From Streptomyces sp. NBC_01314 (GTDB lineage: Bacteria > Actinomycetota > Actinomycetes > Streptomycetales > Streptomycetaceae): 64,000 nt of DNA. Under the pieces are notes generated by a model. It worked only from the letters and a program-made list of their open reading frames with translations, ran no database searches and was not told where the DNA came from. The translations under genes were made by a program, and so were the position numbers. The stretch covers positions 5,270,001 through 5,334,000 of the forward strand of contig NZ_CP108394.1 of assembly GCF_041435215.1 (NCBI RefSeq), in the 5' to 3' direction. Below are positions 26,125 through 34,866 of the stretch, one piece after another; the first letter of the stretch is position 1; each line of letters opens with the position of its first letter.

Positions 26125-26919
26125 ATGCGCAAGTTCGCCGTCGGCGTCCTGGTGCCGTGTGCAGTGGTGCTCTCGGCTCTGACCGCTCCGGTCGCCGGGG
26201 CCGCGCCCGGGGACGGGGACGGGGATCTGAAGATCACGAACGTGTCGGTCAACGGCGGCAAGTCCGTAGTGGTCGGCACCACGCAGACGAAGACTGTCGT
26301 CGTGGCGGTCACCGCCAAGGACAGCTCCGGCCTCAACGCGGCCTACGCCGACATCTGGAGCACAGCCACTGCCACGGGTTTCGGCTACCACAAGAACCTG
26401 GGCTGCAAGCCCGTCAACGCCACGACCGCCATCTGCTCGCTGAGCTTCGTCATGGACCCAGGGTCCGCAGCGGGCCGCGTCGGGCTGGAAAACGCTCAGG
26501 CAGGGGCCTGGAACACGTACCTGGAGGTCAGCTCCAAGGACCACGACGTCGTGACGCGGAACAACAAGGACAAGTTCTACGTCAGGCGATACGCCAAGCT
26601 CACGACCGATGCCTCGCCCGAACCGATTGCCAAGGGCAGAACCCTCACCGTCACCGGCAAGCTCAGCCGAGCCAACTGGGACGACAACGCTTATCACGGC
26701 TACGCCGGCCAGGCGGTGAAGCTGCAGTTCCGCAAAGCGGGCACCAGCACCTACACCACGGTCAAGACCATCAGCACCAGCCGCACCGGCACCCTGAGGA
26801 CCACGGTCACCGCTTCCGCCGACGGCTACTGGCGCTATGCCTTCACGGGCACCACGACAACCGCCTCCATCAAGGCCGTCGGCGACTACGTCGACACAAG
26901 TCGGCGGACGTCGACGTAG
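26125..26919 (+). CDS. Secreted protein of unknown function
   Basis: 264 residues with a clear Sec signal peptide (MRKFAVGVLVPCAVVLSALT, cleavage after AGAA). The mature part looks like two beta-rich domains; the second (KLTTDASPEPIAKGRTLTVTGKL...) resembles the Ig-like repeats of Streptomyces extracellular proteins with a YAGQAVKLQFRKAGTSTYTT core. Two Cys (GCKPVNATTAICSL) could form a disulfide. The last codons lie inside an inverted repeat, so the C-terminus may be a recent change. Confidence 0.75.
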   Translation: MRKFAVGVLVPCAVVLSALTAPVAGAAPGDGDGDLKITNVSVNGGKSVVVGTTQTKTVVVAVTAKDSSGLNAAYADIWSTATATGFGYHKNLGCKPVNATTAICSLSFVMDPGSAAGRVGLENAQAGAWNTYLEVSSKDHDVVTRNNKDKFYVRRYAKLTTDASPEPIAKGRTLTVTGKLSRANWDDNAYHGYAGQAVKLQFRKAGTSTYTTVKTISTSRTGTLRTTVTASADGYWRYAFTGTTTTASIKAVGDYVDTSRRTST

Positions 26920-26924
26920 TCGCC
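26881..26924 (+). terminator. 15-bp inverted repeat spanning the stop codon
   Basis: GGCGACTACGTCGAC and its exact complement are separated by 14 bases. The TAG stop at 26917 is inside the right arm. It can act as a terminator and also encodes the last residues of the secreted protein. Confidence 0.6.
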
Positions 26925-27118
26925 CGACGCGGTGGCGGGTGTGGTGGTGGATGTGCCGGCGCCAATAACCGTCCCTCGACGCCTTCGCCCCTGTCCACAC
27001 GGCCCGAGCTGCGAGCCATGGAAGCCCTGGGGACGACCCTCCCGCTCTGTCTGCTCCTGTTCCGCCACGGCCTGCTACGTGCTGGAGCGCGGCGTCCAGA
27101 ACAAGCGAGTGTCTCTTC

Positions 27119-27439
27119 TCAGCCCCGGGCCTCGGCGTCGGCGACCGCGATCGCGATGCCCAGCGCCTCGGCGATGTTGCCCGCCGCCGTCATCACACGT
27201 GCTGTGCCCACGATGGGGGCGATGGCGACCAGGACATCCTGCAGCTGGGCGGCGGTCAGGTTGGCTCGGAGGGCGGGGTCGATGTGGGCAACGTAGGAGA
27301 TGGGGGGCGCGTCCGAGGCCGCGAGCGCGGCAATGCGAGTGAGGATGAGGGTGTCCGGGGGCAGACCGCAGCGCTCAAGAGAGTCGGCGGTCATGGCGGC
27401 GAGGGTGTCCAGGACAGGGGTGTCGGATGCAGTGGACAT
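27119..27439 (-). CDS. Carboxymuconolactone decarboxylase (AhpD-like) family protein
   Basis: A 106-residue all-helical CMD protein: MTADSLERCGLPPDTLILTR IAALAASDAPPISYV and NLTAAQLQDVLVAIAPIVGT ARVMTAAGNI. The AhpD CxxC redox pair is absent, and only one Cys is present, so peroxidase-like activity is unlikely. A perfect AAGGAGG site precedes ATG 27439. Confidence 0.82.
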   Translation of the reverse strand: MSTASDTPVLDTLAAMTADSLERCGLPPDTLILTRIAALAASDAPPISYVAHIDPALRANLTAAQLQDVLVAIAPIVGTARVMTAAGNIAEALGIAIAVADAEARG

Positions 27440-27746
27440 GCGGAATTGCCTCCTTGAGGCGCTGACAGCGCCGAGATGGGGTGCGGCGGAGACGGACGGA
27501 ACAGGCATCCGCGGGCGATCCGCGGGCGCCACGCTCTGCCTCAACCGTAGAGGCGTTCCGGGCAGGACGCGCGGGGAGCCAAGTCGCCTCGACCGAGCCC
27601 ACCCACTGAAAACGCTTTGCTCCGAGGGGCCCGTCGCCGGGCCGCGGGTCACCTGTACCGGGTGAGGCCCGAAGCGGCACGCAGGCGGACGATCGCAGGG
27701 AATGGTGCCGTCCGCCTGTCCCAGGGAGTCCGTGGGAGGACAGCTC

Positions 27747-27944
27747 GTGCGCTACGAGATCCGAGTCGAGGGACACCTGTCGGAGACGCTGGCCAAAGCC
27801 TTCCCGGAGCTGGGCCACGTGGTGATGTCCGGCCAGACCGTCCTGTTCGGCCCCGTCGTCGACGAGGCGCACCTGTACGGGCTGCTGGCACGCTGCCAGT
27901 CACTGGGACTGAGTGTCGTGGAGATGCGGCAGCTGCCGGAGTGA
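27747..27944 (+). CDS. Conserved small protein of unknown function (65 aa)
   Basis: GTG 27747 follows a GGGAGGACAGCTC site and opens a 65-residue protein (VRYEIRVEGHLSETLAKAFP ... RCQSLGLSVVEMRQLPE). It has an alternating beta-alpha-beta look like a small ACT- or ferredoxin-like fold and no Cys pairs for metal beyond one. I remember similar proteins only as hypotheticals in Streptomyces. It starts the plus-strand membrane and stress cluster. Confidence 0.65.
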   Translation: MRYEIRVEGHLSETLAKAFPELGHVVMSGQTVLFGPVVDEAHLYGLLARCQSLGLSVVEMRQLPE

Positions 27945-28026
27945 CGGGGCGCACCGGGTGGCCGCGGGCCCCCGCCGGGACGGTCTGACACCGCACCCGC
28001 CACTCCTGCGGGCGCACCCGGACCCG

Positions 28027-28090
28027 TGCGGTCGCCTCCGTCCCCGGCCGACCCGGGCGGTCGCCTCCGTCCCCGGCCGACCCGGGCGGC
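28027..28090. repeat. Tandem 30-bp duplication
   Basis: The unit GCGGTCGCCTCCGTCCCCGG plus CCGACCCGG occurs twice with a partial third copy. It lies in the intergenic region before the 28133 gene. Confidence 0.7.
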
Positions 28091-28132
28091 GAACGGTGCA
28101 GCCGGGCGGCGCACCCACGGAAAGGAGCACCC

Positions 28133-28615
28133 ATGAACCCGGCCGACGTCGTGCTGGTCATGGTCCGACGGGTCTGTCTGGACTCGGTCCCGCCCACGGC
28201 GCTGCCCACCGACGCGGCCGCGGCGATCCACGACACGTTCGTCCGGTCCCTGCGCGACAGCACGCGCACCCTGCTGGTCGTCTCGGTGATCACCGCAGTG
28301 GTCGCGTATCCGCACGGTCCCGGAAATCCCGCGCGCGCCGCCCGCACGACAGCGGAACGGGGCACGACGACCACCGGTTGGGCGCTTGATCGCGTGGGGG
28401 TGCGCACCGGCGCCACGGGGCGGTGGCCGTACGGCCATCGGAAGTGGACGACCACTGGTGTCATAGCGGCGGGAGCCCTGGCGCCGGTGCTCCGGAACCC
28501 TCCCTCGGTGGGGGCTGACGCGCTCGTCCTCTGTGTCGTCCTGCTCCTGGTGGCGGTCCTCGCGACCACCGCGCGTCCGGCGGCCGGGCGTGAGGAGCGG
28601 GCGGCGGCCCCGTGA
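28133..28615 (+). CDS. Truncated paralogue of the 30981 membrane protein
   Basis: 160 residues. From about residue 33 it aligns by eye with the C-terminal third of the membrane protein at 30981-32318: AIHDTFVRSLRDSTRTLLVV SVITAVVAY against AVYDALIKFLRAGVRALGAV ALITAVGAF, then a basic loop and two final helices. The N-terminal membrane helix and large extracellular domain are missing. A GAAAGGAGCACCC site precedes ATG 28133, so the short form may be expressed. Confidence 0.6.
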   Translation: MNPADVVLVMVRRVCLDSVPPTALPTDAAAAIHDTFVRSLRDSTRTLLVVSVITAVVAYPHGPGNPARAARTTAERGTTTTGWALDRVGVRTGATGRWPYGHRKWTTTGVIAAGALAPVLRNPPSVGADALVLCVVLLLVAVLATTARPAAGREERAAAP

Positions 28616-28618
28616 GCC

Positions 28619-29467
28619 ATGGCCAGGAAACCCAGTACCGCCCGCGCGTCCCACAGGCACACTGCGGTGGAGCGGGTCCTCGCACGCCTGCGGTCCGGTC
28701 CGGTGGCCCGGCTGCTTCCCCGCCTGTCGGCACTCAACGTCGTGGAAGGCTCCGTGAGGCTGGCCGCGCAGGCCTTCATCACCGCTCTCCCGCTGCTGAT
28801 GACCGTCGCGGCGTTCGCCCCCGAAGGTGTGCAGGAGCTGCTGGCCGACTCCATCCGTGCGGTTCTGGGGGTGCGGGGCGACACGCTCGACGAGGTACGC
28901 CGTACCTTCACCGCCACCGGCACCCCCCGGGACGCCGCCGGAGCTGTGGGCGTGGTGGTGACCCTGGTGTCCGCCACGGCGTTCAGCCGGGCGCTCCAGG
29001 CGGTCTGCGAGCGGTGCTGGCACCTGCCCCGCACACCGGTGCGGGCCGCTGTCTGGCGCTGGCTGCTCTGGCTGCTCGTCTGGCTGGGCGTCCTCCTGGT
29101 CCAGGCACCGCTGCGCAGCGGACTGGGAGTCGGCGCGGTGACCGGATGGGTTCTGTCACTCCTGTCCTCGACGCTGCTGTGGTGGTGGACCCAGCATCTG
29201 CTGCTGGGCGGCAGGATCGGCTGGCGCAACCTGCTCCCGGGAGCGCTGCTGGCGGGCACGGGCACGGTCGTACTGAGCTGGGCCGCCGGTCTTTTCGTGC
29301 CCACGGCCATGGAGCGCAGCCTCCAGGAGTTCGGACCGCTGGGGCCCGTCTTCACGTTCCTGTCCTGGTTGATCGCCGTGTTCCTGGTGGCGGTCTCGGG
29401 CCTCGCCCTCGGCGAGTACGTCGCCTCCTCCCACTGGTACCGGACAGCCTCCGCGCCTCCGCCGTGA
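28619..29467 (+). CDS. YihY/BrkB-family membrane protein
   Basis: 282 residues with six predicted helices. The family start VVEGSVRLAAQAFITALPLL MTVAAFAP is present, as is the conserved later region RIGWRNLLPGALLAGTGTVV and the ending LSWLIAVFLVAVSGLALGEY. The role is unknown; it was once misannotated as ribonuclease BN. The start is four bases behind the upstream stop. Confidence 0.88.
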   Translation: MARKPSTARASHRHTAVERVLARLRSGPVARLLPRLSALNVVEGSVRLAAQAFITALPLLMTVAAFAPEGVQELLADSIRAVLGVRGDTLDEVRRTFTATGTPRDAAGAVGVVVTLVSATAFSRALQAVCERCWHLPRTPVRAAVWRWLLWLLVWLGVLLVQAPLRSGLGVGAVTGWVLSLLSSTLLWWWTQHLLLGGRIGWRNLLPGALLAGTGTVVLSWAAGLFVPTAMERSLQEFGPLGPVFTFLSWLIAVFLVAVSGLALGEYVASSHWYRTASAPPP

Positions 29468-29625
29468 GCGGGCCGAATCCTGATCCTGCCGCGCAGCGCG
29501 TCCGACGGGTACCGGGCCGCCCGCACGCTCACCCGCGCCGGGTGAGGCCCTGCGGCCCCGGCCGTACCCACGCTGAAGACCGCACGCAACGGCGGCCGGG
29601 CGAGCGCCCGGGACGGAGGAGAGAC

Positions 29626-30093
29626 ATGAGCGCGCAGACGTACCTCGCGTACGACTATCCCCTGCTGAGCGTCTTCTGGAGCATGCTCTTGTTCTTCCTG
29701 TGGATCATGTGGTTCGTCCTGCTCTTCCGCGTCGTCGTCGACATCTTCCGTGACGACGACCTGAGCGGCTGGGCGAAGGCCGGCTGGCTGGCGTTCACCG
29801 TCCTGCTGCCCTTCCTGGGCGTCTTCGTCTACGTGGTCGCCCGCGGCAAGAACATGGGCCGTCGGGAAATATCCCAGGCCCGAGCACAGCAGGAAGCCTT
29901 CGATGCCCGCATCAGGGAGGCCGCGGGCGCCACGGGCCGGCCCAGCAGCATCGACGAGCTCGCCGAGCTGTCCGAGATCCGCGCCCGCGGCGACATCACG
30001 GACGAGGAGTTCCGCAGGGCCAAGGAACTGGTCCTGACCGGCCACGGCCCGGCGGAGCACGTCGGCTCCACCGCCCGCACCCCAGGTCTCTGA
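29626..30093 (+). CDS. SHOCT-domain membrane protein with phospholipase D-nuclease N-terminal-like segment
   Basis: 155 residues. Two N-terminal helices (FWSMLLFFLWIMWFVLLFRV; AKAGWLAFTVLLPFLGVFVY) match the PLDc_N-type membrane module. A charged helix and a C-terminal SHOCT motif (IDELAELSEIRARGDITDEE FRRAKELVL) follow. GGAGGAGAGAC precedes ATG 29626. Such genes often belong to general-stress regulons. Confidence 0.88.
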   Translation: MSAQTYLAYDYPLLSVFWSMLLFFLWIMWFVLLFRVVVDIFRDDDLSGWAKAGWLAFTVLLPFLGVFVYVVARGKNMGRREISQARAQQEAFDARIREAAGATGRPSSIDELAELSEIRARGDITDEEFRRAKELVLTGHGPAEHVGSTARTPGL

Positions 30094-30123
30094 GCATCCG
30101 GACAACACGAATCGAGGCGCGAG

Positions 30124-30612
30124 ATGACCGCGACACACACCGAGCCGGCCCACACGGCGAAGCAGGAATGGGCGACCGGCCTGACCGCCTTCGCGGCAGT
30201 GATGCTCTTCCTCGTCGGCCTGCTCGACATCTTCCGGGGCATCATGGCCATCGCCGAGGACGACATCTTCGTCACGACGCGCCAGTACGTGTTCGAGTTC
30301 GACCTGACCGGCTGGGGGTGGATCCACCTCGCGCTGGGCGCGGTCGCCGTGATCGCCGGCATCGGGCTGCTCAAGGTCTCGGTGTGGGCGCGCGTCGTCG
30401 GCGTGGCCATCGCCGGACTCGTCATCATCGCCAACTTCCTCTCCCTGCCGTACTACCCGATGTGGTCGGTCGTGATGATCACGATCTCGGGCTTCATCAT
30501 CTGGGCCCTGTGCGTGGTCCGGCGCGACAACCTCTTCGACCTGTCCGAGGAACGTCCGGTGTCCGAGGAGCACCCGCCGCAAAGGGTCTCGTATCCGCGC
30601 GGGCCCGCATGA
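30124..30612 (+). CDS. DUF7144-family membrane protein
   Basis: 162 residues with four predicted helices: LTAFAAVMLFLVGLLDIFRG, the conserved EDDIFVTTRQYVFEFDLTGW, WIHLALGAVAVIAGIGLL and two more. It starts 30 bases behind the SHOCT gene and is likely in the same transcript. The function is unknown; members sit in stress-related clusters. Confidence 0.85.
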   Translation: MTATHTEPAHTAKQEWATGLTAFAAVMLFLVGLLDIFRGIMAIAEDDIFVTTRQYVFEFDLTGWGWIHLALGAVAVIAGIGLLKVSVWARVVGVAIAGLVIIANFLSLPYYPMWSVVMITISGFIIWALCVVRRDNLFDLSEERPVSEEHPPQRVSYPRGPA

Positions 30613-30655
30613 GCGCACAGCGGTCAGGGTGCGCGGCGGAAGAGAGGTGTTCAGG

Positions 30656-30885
30656 GTGAGAGGCGGAAGGGTGCCGCTCATCACCGCCGGTCCGCGGAGC
30701 GTGCTGTGGGCGCCGGTCGGCATCGCCGGCCTGGCGCTCACCGCCGTCCGGGTGTGGTGGGCCGTGGGGCACACCGCAGGGGTTCGGGGGGGGTCGTGCC
30801 CTCGGGGTGGGGGGTCCGCCGCTGATCGCGCCGCCGGCCGTCCTCGCCCTGTACGCGGCCTCCGGCATCCTGTGGGCGGGATGTC
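30656..30885 (+). pseudogene. Frameshifted small membrane-protein remnant
   Basis: One frame reads VPLITAGPRSVLWAPVGIAG LALTAVRVWWAVGHTAG; after a G-run near 30785 the next frame continues with PPLIAPPAVLALYAASGILW. Both parts are hydrophobic helices and appear to belong together. No family name is available. Confidence 0.35.
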
Positions 30886-30888
30886 TGG

Positions 30889-30957
30889 CCCAGCCCTGGG
30901 GGTCCTGGCCGCCCAGCCCTGGGGGTCCTGGCCGCCCAGCCCTGGGGGTCCTGGCCG
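30889..30957. repeat. Three tandem 23-bp repeats
   Basis: Three exact copies of a 23-base unit containing CCCAGCCCTGGGGGTCCTGG start at 30889, 30912 and 30935. CCCAG/CTGGG gives each unit a small hairpin. They lie between two convergent transcripts and could serve as a terminator region. Confidence 0.85.
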
Positions 30958-30980
30958 TCGCGACGGCGCGTGGCGATACC

Positions 30981-32318
30981 TCAGGGAGCGGTGGTGGCCC
31001 GGGATTCGGTGGCGGCCGGGGCGGATCCGGTGTCCAGGAATTCGCGGATCGCGAAGCCCACCAGCACGATGACCGTGGTCCACACCACGACCATCGTGGT
31101 CGGGTAGTTCCAGGTGAACAGGATGATCGCGGCGACCACCAGGATCGCGGACCCGATCCAGCGCTTGAAGCGGTGCACGAACCGCCCGACCGCCCCGAGC
31201 CGAAGCCCTCCGGAGACCGCGACGTCGCGCAGGGCGCCGATGCTCCTGCCGCAGCCCTTGCGGACGTAGACGGCGATCCGGGACGGGCCACTGAGGAAAG
31301 CGCCGACGGCGGTGATGAGGGCGACGGCACCGAGCGCCCGTACACCGGCGCGCAGGAACTTGATCAGCGCGTCGTACACCGCTCCGGCGGCGGCCGGGGA
31401 CGCGCCGGAGGGAAGGTGGTCGAGGTAGACGTCACGGAAGACGGTGAGGGTGATCCCGAGGAACAGCATGGCCACGAACACCGCCGACGCGGCCCCGATC
31501 AACGCGTGCCGGCGGTTGAACGCGGTGTACACCCCCGCGGCGGCCACCAGCAGGGCGATGACGGGCAGCCAGCTGCCCATGATCTCCAGGACCCTCATAT
31601 AGGTCTTGATCTTGCCGATGTCCTTCGACTGGACCACCACGAAGTCGGTGTGGACATCCGGGATGTTCGCGGCCACTCCGAGGCCGGCGCTGACCAACCG
31701 CTTCTTGACGTCGGCCACGATCGGTGCCACGTCGATGGCCACCTGGTCGTTCTCCAGCGAGACCGCGCTGTCGGCTTCGCCCGTCAGGGCCTTGTCGACG
31801 GCCGAGTGCACCTTGCGGTTACCCTCCACCCAGACCGTCTCGAAGGCACTGCTGGTGACCACCCGCTCCACGGTGCCGCTGATCAGCTGCTTCAGGCCGC
31901 TCGTGATCGGCCCGTCCAGGTTACCGACCAGCTGGGCCGCCTTCGGCGGGACGCCCTGCTCCGACACGGCGTCCTGCAACTGTTTGACCAGCGCGTCCAC
32001 ATCGATCTGCGCCAGCACCACGTTGGTGACCCTGTTGGTGACCGCCTTCTGCACATCCGGATCGGACGCCAGCGGCCCCACCGTGGCGACGTAGCGGTCC
32101 GTGTCCCGCACGATGCTGTTCGCCCAGACCGCGACGACGGACAGCAGCGACAGCAGGGCCGCGAGGAGGATCAGCAGGACGGAGCCCGTGGACCGGAAGG
32201 GGTGATGCCGTGCCGCCCGCGGGCGCGCGCCACTCTCCAGCGCACCCACTCGGTGCCGCAGTTCATCCAGTTCGCCGCGTTCCCGGTTCGAGAGCGGCTC
32301 GTCGCCTGTGTGGGCCAT
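30981..32318 (-). CDS. Integral membrane protein of unknown function
   Basis: 445 residues. A cytosolic N-terminus (with NRERGELDELRHRVGALESG) precedes the first helix (STGSVLLILLAALLSLLSVV). An extracellular domain of about 230 residues follows, starting NSIVRDTDRYVATVGPLASD. Four C-terminal helices come last, with a basic loop. This layout is common in Streptomyces but unnamed. ATG 32318 is chosen because family-like sequence begins there; its ribosome-binding site is weak. A truncated paralogue lies at 28133. Confidence 0.8.
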   Translation of the reverse strand: MAHTGDEPLSNRERGELDELRHRVGALESGARPRAARHHPFRSTGSVLLILLAALLSLLSVVAVWANSIVRDTDRYVATVGPLASDPDVQKAVTNRVTNVVLAQIDVDALVKQLQDAVSEQGVPPKAAQLVGNLDGPITSGLKQLISGTVERVVTSSAFETVWVEGNRKVHSAVDKALTGEADSAVSLENDQVAIDVAPIVADVKKRLVSAGLGVAANIPDVHTDFVVVQSKDIGKIKTYMRVLEIMGSWLPVIALLVAAAGVYTAFNRRHALIGAASAVFVAMLFLGITLTVFRDVYLDHLPSGASPAAAGAVYDALIKFLRAGVRALGAVALITAVGAFLSGPSRIAVYVRKGCGRSIGALRDVAVSGGLRLGAVGRFVHRFKRWIGSAILVVAAIILFTWNYPTTMVVVWTTVIVLVGFAIREFLDTGSAPAATESRATTAP

Positions 32319-32617
32319 GGACACCAGAAGATCCCTGCGATGCCGAACACGCGACCCGTGTGCGTCCGACGGGTGAACCGCGCAGGACGTGCGGCCGCCC
32401 CGGTGCGGTGATGCGCCGGAACGGCGACCGCCGTGTCGAACCGTGTATCCCGCCGACAACAGGGGCGATGGGCGGCCCAGCAGGAGTACCAGGCGCCCGC
32501 ACCGCAACCGGCGCCTCCCCTCCGCTCCGAGTCCACAGGAATCGCCCTCCCCGGGTGATTCCTGTTCACGCGGGCTCCGATGTGATGGGGCAGGCACGTC
32601 CACACGCAGGAGGTCGC

Positions 32618-33973
32618 ATGCAGACGGCAGCGCACACGAGGAAACGCCTGGCTCCGCGCTGGACCGCGCGTCTGGCCCTGGCTGCGGGAACCACGGCGGC
32701 GGTGGTCCTGCTGCTGTTCGCCGGGTTCCAGAGCCTCCTGCTCGTGGGAGTGGGACTGGCCGGGCTCGTGATCGCGGCCGCGGGCGTGTGGTGGGCGCTG
32801 GCGCGCACCGGCCCGGCCAGGGCACTGGCCGCCGTGCTGGCCTGCGCCGCACCTGTCACCGTAGTGGTGCTCTACGCGGTGGCCGGACTGCTGTGGGTCG
32901 CGCTCGTCTCGCTCGCGCTCTGGGTGCTGGCCGTCCTCTGCGGCCGAACCGCGCTGGCCTCCGACGGTGGACCGGCTGGTGTTCGGGAACACGCGGTCAC
33001 CGCCCCCCGGCGCCCGTTCCTCATCATGAACCCGCGCTCGGGCGGCGGAAAGGTCGGGACGTTCCACCTGGATGAGAAAGCGAAGGCCCTCGGCGCGCAG
33101 GTCGCCGTCCTGGACCCGGACCATCGCCAGGACGTGGCCGCGCTCGCCCGGCAGGCCGCCGACGAGGGCGCCGACCTGCTCGGCGTCGCCGGAGGCGACG
33201 GCACCCAGGCCCTGGTCGCGGGAGTGGCGGCCGAGCGCGGTCTACCGTTCATGGTGATCGCCGCCGGCACCCGCAACCACTTCGCCCTGGACCTCGGCCT
33301 GGACAGGGACGATCCCTCGCTGTGCCTGGACGCGCTCACCGACGGCGTCGAACTACGCGTCGACCTGGGCCGCATCGGAGACCGTATCTTCGTGAACAAC
33401 GCCTCCTTCGGCGCCTACGCGACCGTCGTCCAGAGTCCCGCGTACCGCGACGACAAGGCACGTACCGCCCTTCACCTCCTCCCTGACCTGCTGGCCCATC
33501 ACAGCGGCCCGCGCCTCACCGTCCGCGCGCAGGGCACGGACGGTGAGGCGGCCGTCGAGGCACCGCAGGCCGTCCTGGTGAGCAACAACCCCTATCGGAC
33601 GGACGACCCGGCGGGTCTGGGCCGTCGCGAGCGGCTGGACTCCGGCGTCCTCGGGGTGCTCGGCATCAAGGTCGACAACGCGGCACAGGCAGCGGGGATG
33701 CTCCGCGGCAGGCGCTCACCCGGCCTCGCCTCGCTCACCGCCCAGGATGTCGTCGTGGACGCCGACGCCCCCAGCGTTCCCGTGGGCGTCGACGGCGAGG
33801 CCCTCGTCCTGCCGACCCCGGTGCACTGCCGGATCGAGCCGCGCGCCCTTCGCGTGCGCGTGCCCCGCCGCCGTCCTGGTGTCCCCCGTGGCAGGCCCCC
33901 CATGAACTGGCGCCGGGTGGGACAGCTGGCACGGACGATGGGACGGACCGCGGCGGGGCATCACCCCCAGTGA
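32618..33973 (+). CDS. Diacylglycerol kinase-like (DagK/YegS) lipid kinase with N-terminal helices
   Basis: 451 residues. The first ~115 residues form several membrane helices. The catalytic DAGK domain follows: RRPFLIMNPRSGGGKVG, LLGVAGGDGTQALVAGVA with the GGDGT motif, and VIAAGTRNHFALDLGLDRDD. The C-terminal part (VGVDGEALVLPTPVHCRIEP) is the YegS-like beta-sandwich. It should phosphorylate a lipid such as diacylglycerol at the membrane. A GCAGGAGGTCGC site supports ATG 32618. Confidence 0.88.
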   Translation: MQTAAHTRKRLAPRWTARLALAAGTTAAVVLLLFAGFQSLLLVGVGLAGLVIAAAGVWWALARTGPARALAAVLACAAPVTVVVLYAVAGLLWVALVSLALWVLAVLCGRTALASDGGPAGVREHAVTAPRRPFLIMNPRSGGGKVGTFHLDEKAKALGAQVAVLDPDHRQDVAALARQAADEGADLLGVAGGDGTQALVAGVAAERGLPFMVIAAGTRNHFALDLGLDRDDPSLCLDALTDGVELRVDLGRIGDRIFVNNASFGAYATVVQSPAYRDDKARTALHLLPDLLAHHSGPRLTVRAQGTDGEAAVEAPQAVLVSNNPYRTDDPAGLGRRERLDSGVLGVLGIKVDNAAQAAGMLRGRRSPGLASLTAQDVVVDADAPSVPVGVDGEALVLPTPVHCRIEPRALRVRVPRRRPGVPRGRPPMNWRRVGQLARTMGRTAAGHHPQ

Positions 33974-34378
33974 CGCACCGGGCGGGAGAGTGTGCCCACA
34001 CGTGCATGAACAAGAGCGCACAGCGGCTTCGTGTTCCCTCCGCCCCTGCCCGTCCGGCGGATCGGGGCAGCGGCTTCCGCAGCCGCAGGCAGGTTTGGGT
34101 GGGGGAGGGGGTCCGTGGAGAAGCACATGGACCATGCGTGCCTGACCGCTGTTCACGGGCTTGCCCACGGCGTCGATGCGTAGGGCCGGCCCCTCCTCCG
34201 GGCGCCGCCCGGTGGTCCCGGATTCGCGGGCTCGAACACCGGGCGGGCCGACCAGGTGACATCGACGGTGCCGCCGCCATGTGGGTGACCCCCGTGGCGG
34301 GTCACCCACACCATGCGGTCCCCTGCCGAACCGGGGTGGAGCTAGCTGCACCCCGGCGGGCCCGCTCTCCCTCACACC
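33974..34378. other. Intergenic region with hairpin
   Basis: No gene was recognised. A hairpin at 34281-34309 (GTGGGTGACCC / GGGTCACCCAC, seven-base loop) probably ends transcription from one or both sides. Confidence 0.55.
34281..34309. terminator. Hairpin terminator between convergent genes
   Basis: There are 11-bp perfect arms GTGGGTGACCC / GGGTCACCCAC with a seven-base loop. It is placed between the lipid-kinase gene and the convergent SLOG gene. Confidence 0.65.
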
Positions 34379-34824
34379 TCAGCCTTGCCGAGCGGCCCCC
34401 TCCGGCCACACCAGGTCCACGGGGACACCGGCCGCACGCGCTTCGAGGACGGCATCCGCGGTACCCCCGCCCTTACCGGTGGGCGGTGCCCCGTTCCACA
34501 CGGCGACGAGACGATCGGCCTGCTCGACGAGCACGGCGTTGGCAGCCTCGTACGCCTGCCGACCGGCCGTCTCGTAGGAGGCTCCGTGCTCGGGCTCGAC
34601 CGTGTTCCGGCGATAGTCCCGCGACGGGGTGACGACGATTAGCCGCCCGCCGAGGGCGAGAACGACTTCAGCGAAGAGGGTGTCGGCCCCTTGGCGATAC
34701 AGGAGACCCCGACGAGCCGCCCGCCCCCGGCGTACGGCCTGAGCAACTCATCCAGGGCGCGACGAACCAGAGGAACAGTGCCCTCGGTCAGATCCAGGTG
34801 CCCGGTCACCGCGATGATCGCCAA
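34379..34824 (-). pseudogene. SLOG/YspA-like Rossmann protein, single frameshift
   Basis: The first 50 residues read MAIIAVTGHLDLTEGTVPLV RRALDELLRPYAGGGRLVGV SCIAKG. One G is missing from the G-run near 34687 and the frame shifts. The other frame continues DTLFAEVVLALGGRLIVVTP SRDYRR and ends VWPEGAARQG at 34379. Together they make a 149-residue single-domain Rossmann protein resembling SLOG/YpsA-like nucleotide sensors (GHxxL start, CIAKGAD, NAVLVEQADRLVAVWNG). It is a recent mutation or a sequencing error. Confidence 0.6.
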
Positions 34825-34866
34825 GGCCGACTCTCCCCCTCCGTCGCTTCTGTCACTCTCACGGGA

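Noticed and set aside
24619..26919. A 766-codon plus-strand frame running through the MFS gene into the secreted-protein gene
   Set aside because: Its first 500 codons are Arg/Pro-rich shadow of the MFS gene in another frame; only the part from 26125 is real.
30889..30957. 23-bp tandem repeats as a CRISPR or iterons of an origin
   Set aside because: There are no spacers and only three copies; no replication gene is near, so an origin is not supported.
27649..31083. An 1144-codon minus-strand frame
   Set aside because: It is antisense to the BrkB, SHOCT and DUF7144 genes, has shadow composition (Arg/Pro/Thr/Ser) and no domain.
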